From NCBI GenBank assembly GCA_958448395.1, contig CAUDDP010000005.1, positions 1-63,660 on the forward strand: 63,660 nucleotides of DNA. The letters are read 5' to 3'. The notes under the pieces were generated by a model. That model was not told the origin of the DNA, did no database searches, and saw only the letters and a program-made list of their open reading frames with translations. Each line of letters opens with the position of its first letter. Within the stretch, counting starts at the first letter, position 1. Made by a program: the position numbers and the translations under genes. Below are positions 1 through 8,035 of this stretch, in pieces. The stretch comes from an uncultured Oscillospiraceae bacterium. Lineage in GTDB: Bacteria > Bacillota > Clostridia > Oscillospirales > Ruminococcaceae.

Positions 1-53
1 AGCTTGACCGCAGTTGCCATTCGGCAGATAAAACGCTCTCATCGAACTCACAT
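1..53. repeat. Right end of dispersed inverted-repeat element (subfamily 1)
   Basis: These bases match the right-hand end of the complete element at 2204-2521 (shared cores CAGCTTGACCGCAGTTGCC and ATCGAACTCACAT). The rest of the copy lies outside the window. No coding content. Confidence 0.85.
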
Positions 54-185
54 TAAATAAAAACAAAAGCAATATTTCCTGTACAATCTGTCCCTTTTTC
101 CCCTTTTCGATTTTCAGACCGTACTCTCTTTTTTCTGCCTCTCTCCCCATTTGAAAAAAAGAATTTGAAAAGTTTTGGGAATCCC

Positions 186-214
186 TTGACATTTTCCTGT
201 AAACAGTGTAAAAT
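186..214 (+). promoter_or_regulatory. Sigma-A promoter of the rny leader
   Basis: TTGACA at 186-191 and TAAAAT at 209-214 are separated by 17 bp. Transcription would begin near 221, giving a leader of about 320 nt before rny. The leader holds two terminator-like hairpins, so this promoter may feed a short RNA, an attenuated leader, or both. I found no better promoter closer to rny. Confidence 0.6.
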
Positions 215-243
215 AAAAGTGCTGTATATTACAATTCCGGTTG

Positions 244-338
244 CGGTTGCTGCCAACAACAGCTTCCGTTTTTTTATGGGAATGCGGCTGTGCAGCTGAT
301 GAATATCGAAGGCTCTGCACCAGCAGGCAGACTTTTTT
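244..338 (+). promoter_or_regulatory. Two tandem terminator-like hairpins in the rny leader
   Basis: Hairpin 1: CGG-TT-GCTG (244-252) pairs with CAGC-TT-CCG (260-268) around a TT/TT internal loop and is followed directly by seven T residues. Hairpin 2: GCTG-TGCAG (287-295) pairs with CTGCA-CAGC (315-324, one bulge), with a T tract at 332-338. Both lie between the promoter at 186 and rny. They could terminate a short RNA of about 55 nt or attenuate rny. Confidence 0.45.
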
Positions 339-543
339 ACTTTTACACAGATAAATCGTATTGGTTCCCAATATAATATTACCACCTGTACAATCCTGTA
401 CAGCGGTCTTTGGTAACTTGTAAAACAGGAATATTGCACTGTATGCGTCAGATCCGTCAGATTCGGATTTTTCTGCACACCGCCCGACTGAAAACTGGTT
501 GTAAGATATGATACAAAATCTGATCAAAGGAGGGCGTGCAAAA

Positions 544-2133
544 ATGGAGATTGTGATCGTTTGTCTGATCGCCTGTGTCATCTGCGTCGCAGCTGTATTG
601 TTTACCAATCATGCGGCAACCAAAAAGGGCTACGACAAAGGGGTAGAAGACGGCATTCAACAACGAAAGCAACAGGCAGAGGCGGAAATCGGCTCTGCTG
701 AAAAGGAAGCGGCTCGTGTGATTCACGATGCCAAAAAAGAAGCAGAACAACAAAAGAAAAGTGCGTTAGTCGAAGCAAAGGAAGAAATCTACAAGCTGCG
801 TTCGGAAGCAGAAAAGGAAATCAAGGATCAGCGTTCCGAAGTCAGCCGGCTGGAACGCCGGGTTCAGCAGAAGGAAGAATCCCTTGATAAAAAGCTCGAC
901 AATTTGGAACGCAAAGAAGAAAATGTTGCCCGCAAGCAGAAAAATGTAGAAGAATGTCTTGCGGAAGCAGAAGCGATCAAAAAAAGTCAGATGGATGTTC
1001 TGGAACGGATTTCAGAATTCACCAAAGAGCAGGCAAAGGAATATATCCTGCAAAACCTGGAAAATGAACTGGTGCACGAAAAGGCCATGAAAATTACGCA
1101 GTATGAGCAGCAGCTCAAGGATGAGTGTGAGGAAAAAGCACGCAATTATATCTCACTCGCCATTGCCAAGTGTGCATCGGATCAGGTTTCAGAAACCGCT
1201 GTTTCTGTGGTACCACTGCCAAATGATGAGATGAAGGGCAGAATCATCGGACGGGAAGGTCGAAATATCCGAACACTGGAAACCCTGACTGGTGTGGATC
1301 TGATTATTGATGATACGCCGGAAGCCATCACACTTTCCTGCTTTGACCACGTTCGCCGTGAAGTAGCACGGATTGCATTAGAGAAACTAATTGCAGACGG
1401 ACGCATCCATCCAACCAAGATTGAAGAAATGGTGGAAAAGGCAAAGCGGGAGGTAGAACACCGCATTCGGCAAGAGGGCGAACGTGCCGTTCTGGAAACC
1501 AATGTACATGGTATCAACAATGAAATGATCAAGCTGCTCGGTCGGCTGTACTATCGTACTAGCTATCGGCAGAATGTATTGAATCACTCCATCGAAGTGG
1601 CCAAGCTCTGCGGCATTCTGGCTTCCGAACTGGGGATGGATGCCAATCTGGCACGGCGTGCTGGTTTGCTGCACGATATCGGCAAGGCACTGACCGCCGA
1701 AATCGAAGGTTCTCACGTACAAATTGGTGTAGATGTCTGCAAGAAGTATAATGAGAATCCAGAAGTGATCCACGCAGTAGAGGCACATCATAATGATGTG
1801 GAACCGAAAACTGCCATTGCCTGCATTGTACAGGCTGCGGATGCCATTTCTGCGGCACGTCCGGCAGCACGGAGCGAGAATTATGAAAATTACATCAAGC
1901 GGCTGCAAAAACTGGAGAGCATCTGTTCTTCCTATGACGGCGTAGAAAAATGCTATGCATTGCAGGCAGGTCGTGAAGTTCGGATCATGGTCGTTCCGGA
2001 AAAGATCAATGATGAAAAAATGGTACTCATTGCACGGCAGATTGCCAAGCAGATTGAGACAGAAATGGATTATCCGGGACAAATCAAAATCAATCTCATT
2101 CGGGAAAGCCGTGTTGTGGACTACGCAAAGTAA
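544..2133 (+). CDS. rny: Ribonuclease Y
   Basis: Membrane-anchored endoribonuclease that starts bulk mRNA decay. The 529-residue product has the family order: an N-terminal membrane helix (about residues 3-22), a long charged Lys/Glu coiled coil (about 30-190), a KH RNA-binding domain with GRIIGREGRNIR, and an HD domain with the metal-binding HDIGKA motif. I chose the ATG at 544 because an AAAGGAGG ribosome site lies just upstream; an upstream in-frame ATG at 508 lacks one. The length is normal for the family. It stands alone, preceded by a long structured leader and followed by a strong terminator. Confidence 0.96.
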   Translation: MEIVIVCLIACVICVAAVLFTNHAATKKGYDKGVEDGIQQRKQQAEAEIGSAEKEAARVIHDAKKEAEQQKKSALVEAKEEIYKLRSEAEKEIKDQRSEVSRLERRVQQKEESLDKKLDNLERKEENVARKQKNVEECLAEAEAIKKSQMDVLERISEFTKEQAKEYILQNLENELVHEKAMKITQYEQQLKDECEEKARNYISLAIAKCASDQVSETAVSVVPLPNDEMKGRIIGREGRNIRTLETLTGVDLIIDDTPEAITLSCFDHVRREVARIALEKLIADGRIHPTKIEEMVEKAKREVEHRIRQEGERAVLETNVHGINNEMIKLLGRLYYRTSYRQNVLNHSIEVAKLCGILASELGMDANLARRAGLLHDIGKALTAEIEGSHVQIGVDVCKKYNENPEVIHAVEAHHNDVEPKTAIACIVQAADAISAARPAARSENYENYIKRLQKLESICSSYDGVEKCYALQAGREVRIMVVPEKINDEKMVLIARQIAKQIETEMDYPGQIKINLIRESRVVDYAK

Positions 2134-2158
2134 GGTTTCCCACTCCATTCAACAAAAC

Positions 2159-2200
2159 AGAACCGCATATCCAACAAAGGATGTGCGGTTCTTTGTTATA
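2159..2200 (+). terminator. Intrinsic terminator after rny
   Basis: A 14-bp stem, AGAACCGCATATCC (2159-2172) with GGATGTGCGGTTCT (2179-2192), has one G-T type pair and a 6-nt loop. A T-rich tail, TTGTTATAT, follows. Confidence 0.85.
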
Positions 2201-2203
2201 TCT

Positions 2204-2521
2204 ATGTGAGTTCGACAAGAATGCGTTCTACCGCTGCCAATCACAAACTGTGCCAGCAGAATCGCTTCGCTCTCTGCCTGTGTCCGCTGTCCGCCCTATT
2301 GCTGTATCCAAATTTGCAGCCAAATCACTCTAAATTTCTACATTCTATATCGTTTTGTTATTTTAAAGGGCGGACAGCGGCAGCTTGTTTCTCATTTCGT
2401 TATCTTGTTCAACTCGTTCGCTTTGCAGGGGACAGCTTGTCCCCTGCACCCCTCCGCCAAGTTGAGCCAGCTTGACCGCAGTTGCCATTTGGCAGATAAA
2501 ACGCTCTCATCGAACTCACAT
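2204..2521. mobile_element. Complete MITE-like element, subfamily 1 (318 bp)
   Basis: The ends are inverted repeats: ATGTGAGTTCGA at the left (2204-2215) and its exact complement at the right (2510-2521), with similarity continuing inward after a 2-bp gap. Inside are an inverted pair CCGCTGTCCGCCC/GGGCGGACAGCGG about 90 bp apart and a short hairpin AGGGGACAGCTTGTCCCCT. There is no credible gene. Related copies or fragments lie at 1-53, 17682-18064, 21950-22279, 24355-24390, 34709-34879, 55805-55838, 57272-57356 and 63438-63660. No clear target duplication is visible. Confidence 0.75.
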
Positions 2522-2533
2522 TTTTTGTAAAAG

Positions 2534-2608
2534 AATCCGCCCCCTGTTATAAAAGAGAATGCGTTATAATCGAAAATATTCTCTAAAAACAGAGAGGCGG
2601 ATTTTTCT
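2534..2608 (-). terminator. Long hairpin terminator after the CapA-like gene
   Basis: AATCCGCC (2534-2541) pairs with GGCGGATT (2596-2603), and an inner stem AGAGAAT (2554-2560) pairs with ATTCTCT (2578-2584). Read on the minus strand the outer stem is followed by CTTTT. It lies just past the CapA-like stop codon. Confidence 0.65.
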
Positions 2609-2641
2609 GCCTTATCCTCTTGCTTGATTCAAAATATGATA

Positions 2642-4081
2642 TTAGTCCAGCTTCTGGAACTCCTTAGGAATGGCTGTATTAATGATTTCCTGAATCGTTT
2701 CCATGTTCCAGACACCGTATTCGCCTGTCATGGCATAGGGGATGCCATGTGCATTTGCCAGTTCTTCTGTATAATCCTTGTAGGCAATCAGCCGCAGATT
2801 GGTCAGCGAGCCGTCATCATACTGTGTAATAATTGGACGTACCTGTACATTTTCAACGGTTACCTGTGCAGTTGCGTCATCATAGACCAACTCAAAATCT
2901 GCCACTTCGCCGATAATGTTGATGTTAAATGTCTGAGCAGAAACAAAATTTCCCAATGCATAGAACACAAATCCCTCTGTGCCATCAGAACGTGTCACAT
3001 ATTCCATTGTCTGTGGGACATGTGGATGGTTGCCAATAATGACATCCGCACCCCACTCTATCATATTCTGTGCCTGTGCCTTCACACCGTCTGTTACCTC
3101 AAAGGTATCTTCCACACCCCAATGTGCAGAAACAATGACAATATCTGCAAGTTCGTTTGCTTTTTCAATCTGTTCTTGAATCACATCTTCCTGTGAAGTC
3201 AAAATAATCTGAATCGGCGAATCCTCTGGTACGGTATATCCATTGATATTCTCTGTGTAAGCAAGGAATGCTACTTTCAGTCCATTAAATTCCTTCACAC
3301 GAATATTTTCCATATCAGCGGCATCTCGGTAGACACCATAGGTCAACAAATCTGGATACTTGTCCTGCATCTCATCCCAATAGTCGAGGCTGGCAGACAA
3401 GCCGTCAATTCCCTTATCCAGCAGGTGATTATTGCTCATGGAAACGACATTGAAACCGGCATTCATGAGTGCATCGCCGACCTCCGGCGGAGAATTGAAG
3501 TTGAAATTGCTGCCGGTAATTTCAAAGCTTGGATCCCCGCAGATAATGGTTTCCTGATTGATGATTCGCAGCTCTGCACCTGTACCGGTAATCAGATCGG
3601 TAATGCCATCATAAACATAGTCGAAATTATACTCTTCGCCGTCTTCTGCTTGTGCAGCAGCACTGTTATAAACGGATGTCTGTACCAGATTGTCACCGAC
3701 TGCCACGACGTGAACCCGGTCACCCTTTTCCGGCTCGGTTACAGCTTCTGTCGTCGCTTCTGTACTGGAAGATGCAGTGGTATGTACCGTATTGGTCGGA
3801 GCATTTGCCTGTAACACACCGTTCTCCTTTGGAATGGAACGACAGTTGCTGCAACGAACGCAAACGAACACAATCAGCAAGATCAGAGCAAGCAGAATCA
3901 AAACTGCATTTCTGCGGCGGCGATAGCCAAGCCCTTTTTTCTTTTTGGGTTTGCGGTTCTGCGGTGGCTGCGACTGTGGGGAACACTGCTGGGGCGGGCG
4001 TTGCTGTGGTCGTTGCGGCGGTCGTTTCTGTCCGGAAGAGCGGGCAGAAATCGGGCGTTGTGGGAAATACTGATTTTCCAT
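2642..4081 (-). CDS. CapA/PgsA-family poly-gamma-glutamate synthesis-like protein
   Basis: Membrane-anchored metallophosphoesterase-fold protein of the CapA family, associated elsewhere with capsule or poly-gamma-glutamate export. The first 55 residues are unusual: a Pro/Gln-rich cytoplasmic tail (PQRPQQRPPQQ) and then a Lys/Arg patch. One membrane helix follows (about residues 59-76) and then a Thr/Ser/Glu linker. The CapA domain runs from about residue 120 to the end, with the motifs VGDNLVQ, SMSNNHLLDKGI, SAHWGVED and GNHPHVPQ. No capsule genes are adjacent, so the substrate is unknown. Start ATG has a GAGG ribosome site. Confidence 0.85.
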   Translation of the reverse strand: MENQYFPQRPISARSSGQKRPPQRPQQRPPQQCSPQSQPPQNRKPKKKKGLGYRRRRNAVLILLALILLIVFVCVRCSNCRSIPKENGVLQANAPTNTVHTTASSSTEATTEAVTEPEKGDRVHVVAVGDNLVQTSVYNSAAAQAEDGEEYNFDYVYDGITDLITGTGAELRIINQETIICGDPSFEITGSNFNFNSPPEVGDALMNAGFNVVSMSNNHLLDKGIDGLSASLDYWDEMQDKYPDLLTYGVYRDAADMENIRVKEFNGLKVAFLAYTENINGYTVPEDSPIQIILTSQEDVIQEQIEKANELADIVIVSAHWGVEDTFEVTDGVKAQAQNMIEWGADVIIGNHPHVPQTMEYVTRSDGTEGFVFYALGNFVSAQTFNINIIGEVADFELVYDDATAQVTVENVQVRPIITQYDDGSLTNLRLIAYKDYTEELANAHGIPYAMTGEYGVWNMETIQEIINTAIPKEFQKLD

Positions 4082-4119
4082 TTTTACATCCTCATTTCTT
4101 TTATTTTTCTATGAATATT

Positions 4120-4590
4120 TTAAAATCCGCCATCATTATAGGCTTTTGCAATATAATAAGAAGGCTCATAATAGGCAGAACAATTATAATTATCAATTAT
4201 ATTGCAAATAGGATTATTATATACTCTTATAATCGCATTCACATCATTTTCATTTGGTTCTAATGTATCCTGAATCAATCGTGCATAGACTTTGCCCATA
4301 GAGGTGGCAGACGGTATTTTTTCACATAATTCTGGATCCACATCTGCAATATCAAATGTTCCGTTTTTTAACCCATAAGTATCCACCCATTCTTCTTCCA
4401 CAACAAGCGGATTTTCGCAATGCAACACATTGGCGACGCTCAACAAATGATACAACGCCTCTGCACCAATCTGATTGACAACATAACGATTCCGTTGATG
4501 TATTTTTCTGGCGGTTCTTTCTATCATATAACAGATAAAAAACAAATCATCTTTGGTAATTTCCTCATCCTGAAAATATTTATTTTTCAT
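4120..4590 (-). CDS. Small conserved partner of the DUF3990 gene (possible antitoxin)
   Basis: 156-residue soluble protein with no enzyme motif that I recognise. The first half is predicted helical (DDLFFICYMIERTARKI). The C-terminus is Asn/Tyr-rich (YNNPICNIIDNYNCSAYYEPSY). Its ATG overlaps the stop codon of the DUF3990 gene (ATGA, 4587-4590), and an AAAGGAG site sits just upstream, so the two are translationally coupled. From memory, similar proteins accompany DUF3990 genes in other Clostridia. The tight coupling and association are what suggest an antitoxin or immunity role; this is inference. Confidence 0.65.
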   Translation of the reverse strand: MKNKYFQDEEITKDDLFFICYMIERTARKIHQRNRYVVNQIGAEALYHLLSVANVLHCENPLVVEEEWVDTYGLKNGTFDIADVDPELCEKIPSATSMGKVYARLIQDTLEPNENDVNAIIRVYNNPICNIIDNYNCSAYYEPSYYIAKAYNDGGF

Positions 4591-5048
4591 AAAAATAAAC
4601 TCCTTTCAAAATGGATGCACTGCAAAGAGCGTTCTGTGCAAAATACAATCTGATGCGTTGGATGACGAAACTTTACAAGTTCCCAGAATGCCGATTTGCT
4701 AATATCTCCGTTTACATAATCTTCAACAAAATTCCAAATCGTATCATCTGCCATCGGACCTTCTACAATATCAAAATTATGTTCTATTCCACGTCTGCAA
4801 TTCACAATAAAGGCAAGCCAGTCCGCATTCATCTGATTAAAAATCAATTTGTTACATATATGATCATCACAATAACGAAATACATTCAGAACACTGTTGC
4901 CTCTTTTCGTCATTGCCCATCTGCGAGCTTGCCTTTCCATATTGGTACAGTAGAAACCATAACCAAAATCTTTATAAAAACCATTTGTCAAGATTTTAGG
5001 ATTGGTTACTACAACATTGCTGCCATGATAGATTTCCATATTTACCAT
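4587..5048 (-). CDS. DUF3990 family protein, ADP-ribosyltransferase-like (possible toxin)
   Basis: 153 residues that match the DUF3990 pattern: an N-terminal IYHGS motif, then KDFGYGFYCT, an Arg/Trp-rich helix, FDIVEGPMADD and a C-terminal IVFCTERSL. I recall the family being placed with the ADP-ribosyltransferase fold, in which the N-terminal HG motif contacts NAD. The start chosen is the ATG at 5048, preceded by AGAGGTGA; an ATG 18 bp upstream has no such site. It lies 24 bp downstream of the MmeI-type gene on the same strand and overlaps its small partner by 4 bp. Toxin activity is inferred. Confidence 0.72.
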   Translation of the reverse strand: MVNMEIYHGSNVVVTNPKILTNGFYKDFGYGFYCTNMERQARRWAMTKRGNSVLNVFRYCDDHICNKLIFNQMNADWLAFIVNCRRGIEHNFDIVEGPMADDTIWNFVEDYVNGDISKSAFWELVKFRHPTHQIVFCTERSLQCIHFERSLFL

Positions 5049-5072
5049 GCTATCACCTCTATTCATAAACGG

Positions 5073-7850
5073 TTATTTCTTCTCTACCAACATCTGATAC
5101 ATCCGCATCAACTCTGCCACGCACGCACTCTCTGTCATTTTCCGGTCAAACCCATAGGCAGCCATGACGGCAAAGTCATTGAGCTGGTGAGCTTTGCGTA
5201 ACTCCGGCGGCATGATAGTTTCATCGTAGAGGTCAGCAAGAGAGCAGTCCGGATACAATGCCCGTGCATCCAGAATGCCTTGGGCGGTTTTCTCGATGGT
5301 GGCTTTTTGTTTGTCAGTGGGGGTACACCATGGAAAATTGTTGTAGACGATTGCCAATGAATAACTATAGTCACTTTTCATTCTCATTGATATAACCCTC
5401 ATCCAAGCATTATGAACATTAGATGTTAAAACTCCAAATTCATATAATGTTCCGTCTGGAATCATACTAACTTTGTTATTAGCTATAACGCTATTATCAA
5501 TATACCCTATCGGTATGTATCTTCTTTTTTCAGAAGATACAAGTGGAACAATAATAGCATTAGAAGGATTGTTTTTATCTCTGAATACTGTAGGAGTATT
5601 TGCAAGAGACTTCGCTTGCTTATCGGTACTTGATAAACGTTCTTGCCGTACCAGCATCACCCTTTTCATCACTTCCGGCATTTTACGAAGTTCATTAGGT
5701 GGACAATTGACAAGCCATAAACAATAGCGAGGAATATTATTGATAAATTCTGCTGAACCAATCATCTTCTTAATGTATTTTTCAGCTTGTGGTTCTTTTA
5801 AACATAAATCATCCTTTTCCTCTTGACTCAACATCAATGGCAAGCACTTTACCGCCTTATTTCCAGATATCATTTTATGAACATTACAAATGGGTGTTTT
5901 CCTTTTTTCAATCAGTATAGTCGGAGCATCTATTAGATAAGGAGATATATTATTAACCATTTTCATCTGATTGTTACTGAAAAAAAGCTTTCTTTTTTCT
6001 TTTGTTTCGTGATTTGTAAAACCAATAACAACGCAATGTACTTTTGCTTTGTCATTTGCTTCACTATCCCATATAAATGTGCGATATGCGTATTTTATAT
6101 AAGTATTATACTCTTTTATTAAGTATTTCCAAAGAATCGCTGGTTCTCCACCCTGTGTTATAGAGTTTGTTGATACAAACGATGATACTATTCTTGTATT
6201 ACTCATTATTCTTGCTGCTTTTATATACCATCCTCCCACATAATCCAGAAGACCAATATCTTTAATATTTGTTTCAAGTGATAATAAATCTTGGCGTTGA
6301 TTTTTATTTTGATATTTTGCTCCCACAAACGGCGGATTCCCCATAATATAATTTAATTTCTCCTTCGGCACGACCGTTTCCCAGTCGATCCGCAGAGCAT
6401 TCCCCTCCACGATATTTGCATAGGATTTCAGCGGCAAGAAATCCAGATTCATCTGCATGATTTCCTCGGTTTCCTTCATCATCTGGCTTTCCGCAATCCA
6501 CAATGCTGTCTTCGCAACCGTCACCGCAAAATCGTTAATTTCAATCCCGTAGAACTGCCCAATCGACACCTGTATGAATTTTCCATCCCCTGTGACATCC
6601 ATCATCATCTGATTTTTGTCTCCTGCCAGTTCTCTCAACACCGCATTTTCCAGCTTTCGCAGGGAAAGATAGGTTTCTGTCAAAAAGTTTCCACTGCCGC
6701 AGGCAGGATCCAGAAATGTCAGAGATGCCAGCTTCTTTTGAAATGCCTCCAACCTTGTCCGTCGAGTTTTTGCGATTTTCAAGGCTGCAATTTCTGTAAA
6801 CTCTTTTTTCAAATCATCCAGAAACAGCGGATCTATCACCTTGTGAATATTTTCAATGGATGTATAATGCATCCCTCCGCTGCGTCTTGTTTCTGGATTC
6901 AAGGTGCTTTCAAATACCGCTCCAAAAATCGTTGGGGAAATCTCTGACCAATCAAACCCCTCGCTTGCCTTGTTTAACAGCAATGTGACAATTTCCTCAT
7001 TGAACCGTGGAATTTCAATATTTTCCTCTGCAAACAAGCCGCCATTCACATACGGAAAAGCTGCCAAATCCTCATCCATATAGGGGTCACGGTCTTCCGG
7101 CTTCGTATCCAATACCTGAAATAGATCAATCAGTGCTTTTCGAACATCCCGCACATCAAATCGTTTCAGATACCTGCAAAACATATCATGACTGCCAAAA
7201 ATACCAGCATCCTCCGCATACAGGCAGAATACCAGCCGAACACAGAGCATGTTTAAACTTTTCAGCGTCTCCGGTGCAGTCGGATCTTTATATTGCTTCA
7301 GGATTTCATCATATAGCTTCCCCACCAGTTCTCCGGCCTTCAGGGAAACTTCCATTTCCTTTTTGATGTGTTCGCTGCCAGTGTCCACTAAAAATTGTAG
7401 GCGGTAATACTCTTTTGGCAGATTTTTCAGCAGAATCTGTTCTGGTTCCCCATTGGGTTTATTCATATCATAAATAAGAAACTCACTGAAGTTACAGGTA
7501 ATCACCCATTTCGGATGCTTGTCCACAGGAAGTTCCATGATATAGCGTTTTGCCTGCTGAAACGGCGTCAAAAAGGTACCGTCTGACTGTTTAATGGCTT
7601 TCCGCAAATCTTTTCCCAAGCTTTTCTGCTCAATCATCACACGGGTACTGCTGATATAGCCATCTATAAAACTGGTATGGTCAAGATGTACTTGATCTTC
7701 AAAAGAAATAAATTCAACAATATTTTCGATACCGTATACATGTTCCAATAGATCTATCCAAAACTTCTGCGATTCGCCCTTTTCATAACCTTTGTCTTTC
7801 CAGTACGCAGCAAACTTTTTCGCTGCGGCTTTTTGTTCTGCTTCTGTCAT
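5073..7850 (-). CDS. MmeI-type (type IIL/IIG) restriction-methylation enzyme
   Basis: A single 925-residue polypeptide that combines DNA cleavage and adenine methylation, close to MmeI in length. The N-terminal nuclease region has the D-(E)xK pattern (DGYISSTRVMIEQK, about residues 64-77). A helical spacer is followed by the methyltransferase: motif I DPACGSGNF (about 380) and motif IV GNPPF (about 507). The C-terminal third should be the target-recognition domain. In such enzymes one specificity domain serves both activities, so no separate specificity subunit is needed. The frame is intact. It is the first gene of a minus-strand group with the DUF3990 pair, with a promoter at 7894-7922. Confidence 0.9.
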   Translation of the reverse strand: MTEAEQKAAAKKFAAYWKDKGYEKGESQKFWIDLLEHVYGIENIVEFISFEDQVHLDHTSFIDGYISSTRVMIEQKSLGKDLRKAIKQSDGTFLTPFQQAKRYIMELPVDKHPKWVITCNFSEFLIYDMNKPNGEPEQILLKNLPKEYYRLQFLVDTGSEHIKKEMEVSLKAGELVGKLYDEILKQYKDPTAPETLKSLNMLCVRLVFCLYAEDAGIFGSHDMFCRYLKRFDVRDVRKALIDLFQVLDTKPEDRDPYMDEDLAAFPYVNGGLFAEENIEIPRFNEEIVTLLLNKASEGFDWSEISPTIFGAVFESTLNPETRRSGGMHYTSIENIHKVIDPLFLDDLKKEFTEIAALKIAKTRRTRLEAFQKKLASLTFLDPACGSGNFLTETYLSLRKLENAVLRELAGDKNQMMMDVTGDGKFIQVSIGQFYGIEINDFAVTVAKTALWIAESQMMKETEEIMQMNLDFLPLKSYANIVEGNALRIDWETVVPKEKLNYIMGNPPFVGAKYQNKNQRQDLLSLETNIKDIGLLDYVGGWYIKAARIMSNTRIVSSFVSTNSITQGGEPAILWKYLIKEYNTYIKYAYRTFIWDSEANDKAKVHCVVIGFTNHETKEKRKLFFSNNQMKMVNNISPYLIDAPTILIEKRKTPICNVHKMISGNKAVKCLPLMLSQEEKDDLCLKEPQAEKYIKKMIGSAEFINNIPRYCLWLVNCPPNELRKMPEVMKRVMLVRQERLSSTDKQAKSLANTPTVFRDKNNPSNAIIVPLVSSEKRRYIPIGYIDNSVIANNKVSMIPDGTLYEFGVLTSNVHNAWMRVISMRMKSDYSYSLAIVYNNFPWCTPTDKQKATIEKTAQGILDARALYPDCSLADLYDETIMPPELRKAHQLNDFAVMAAYGFDRKMTESACVAELMRMYQMLVEKK

Positions 7851-7893
7851 GCATACACGCTCCTTGCAAAAATATAGGGCAACATTTTATTTT

Positions 7894-7922
7894 ATTATAA
7901 CAGAAAAACCGACAAATTGCAA
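7894..7922 (-). promoter_or_regulatory. Promoter of the MmeI-type gene
   Basis: On the minus strand, TTGCAA (7917-7922) and TATAAT (7894-7899) are 17 bp apart. The start codon lies 44 bp downstream of the -10, with an AAGGAG ribosome site. Confidence 0.7.
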
Positions 7923-8035
7923 TCGCTTCCCTTAAATTTTCAAGCAATTTGCGAAAATCCCAGTACTGTTCACGCATGAATTCCATGACATTGCTCATAC
8001 TAATCACAAACATTACAGGAAAAGAGGAGAAGCCA

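Noticed and set aside
2206..2475. 89-codon frame inside the 318-bp repeat element
   Set aside because: Not kept open in the other copies of the element.
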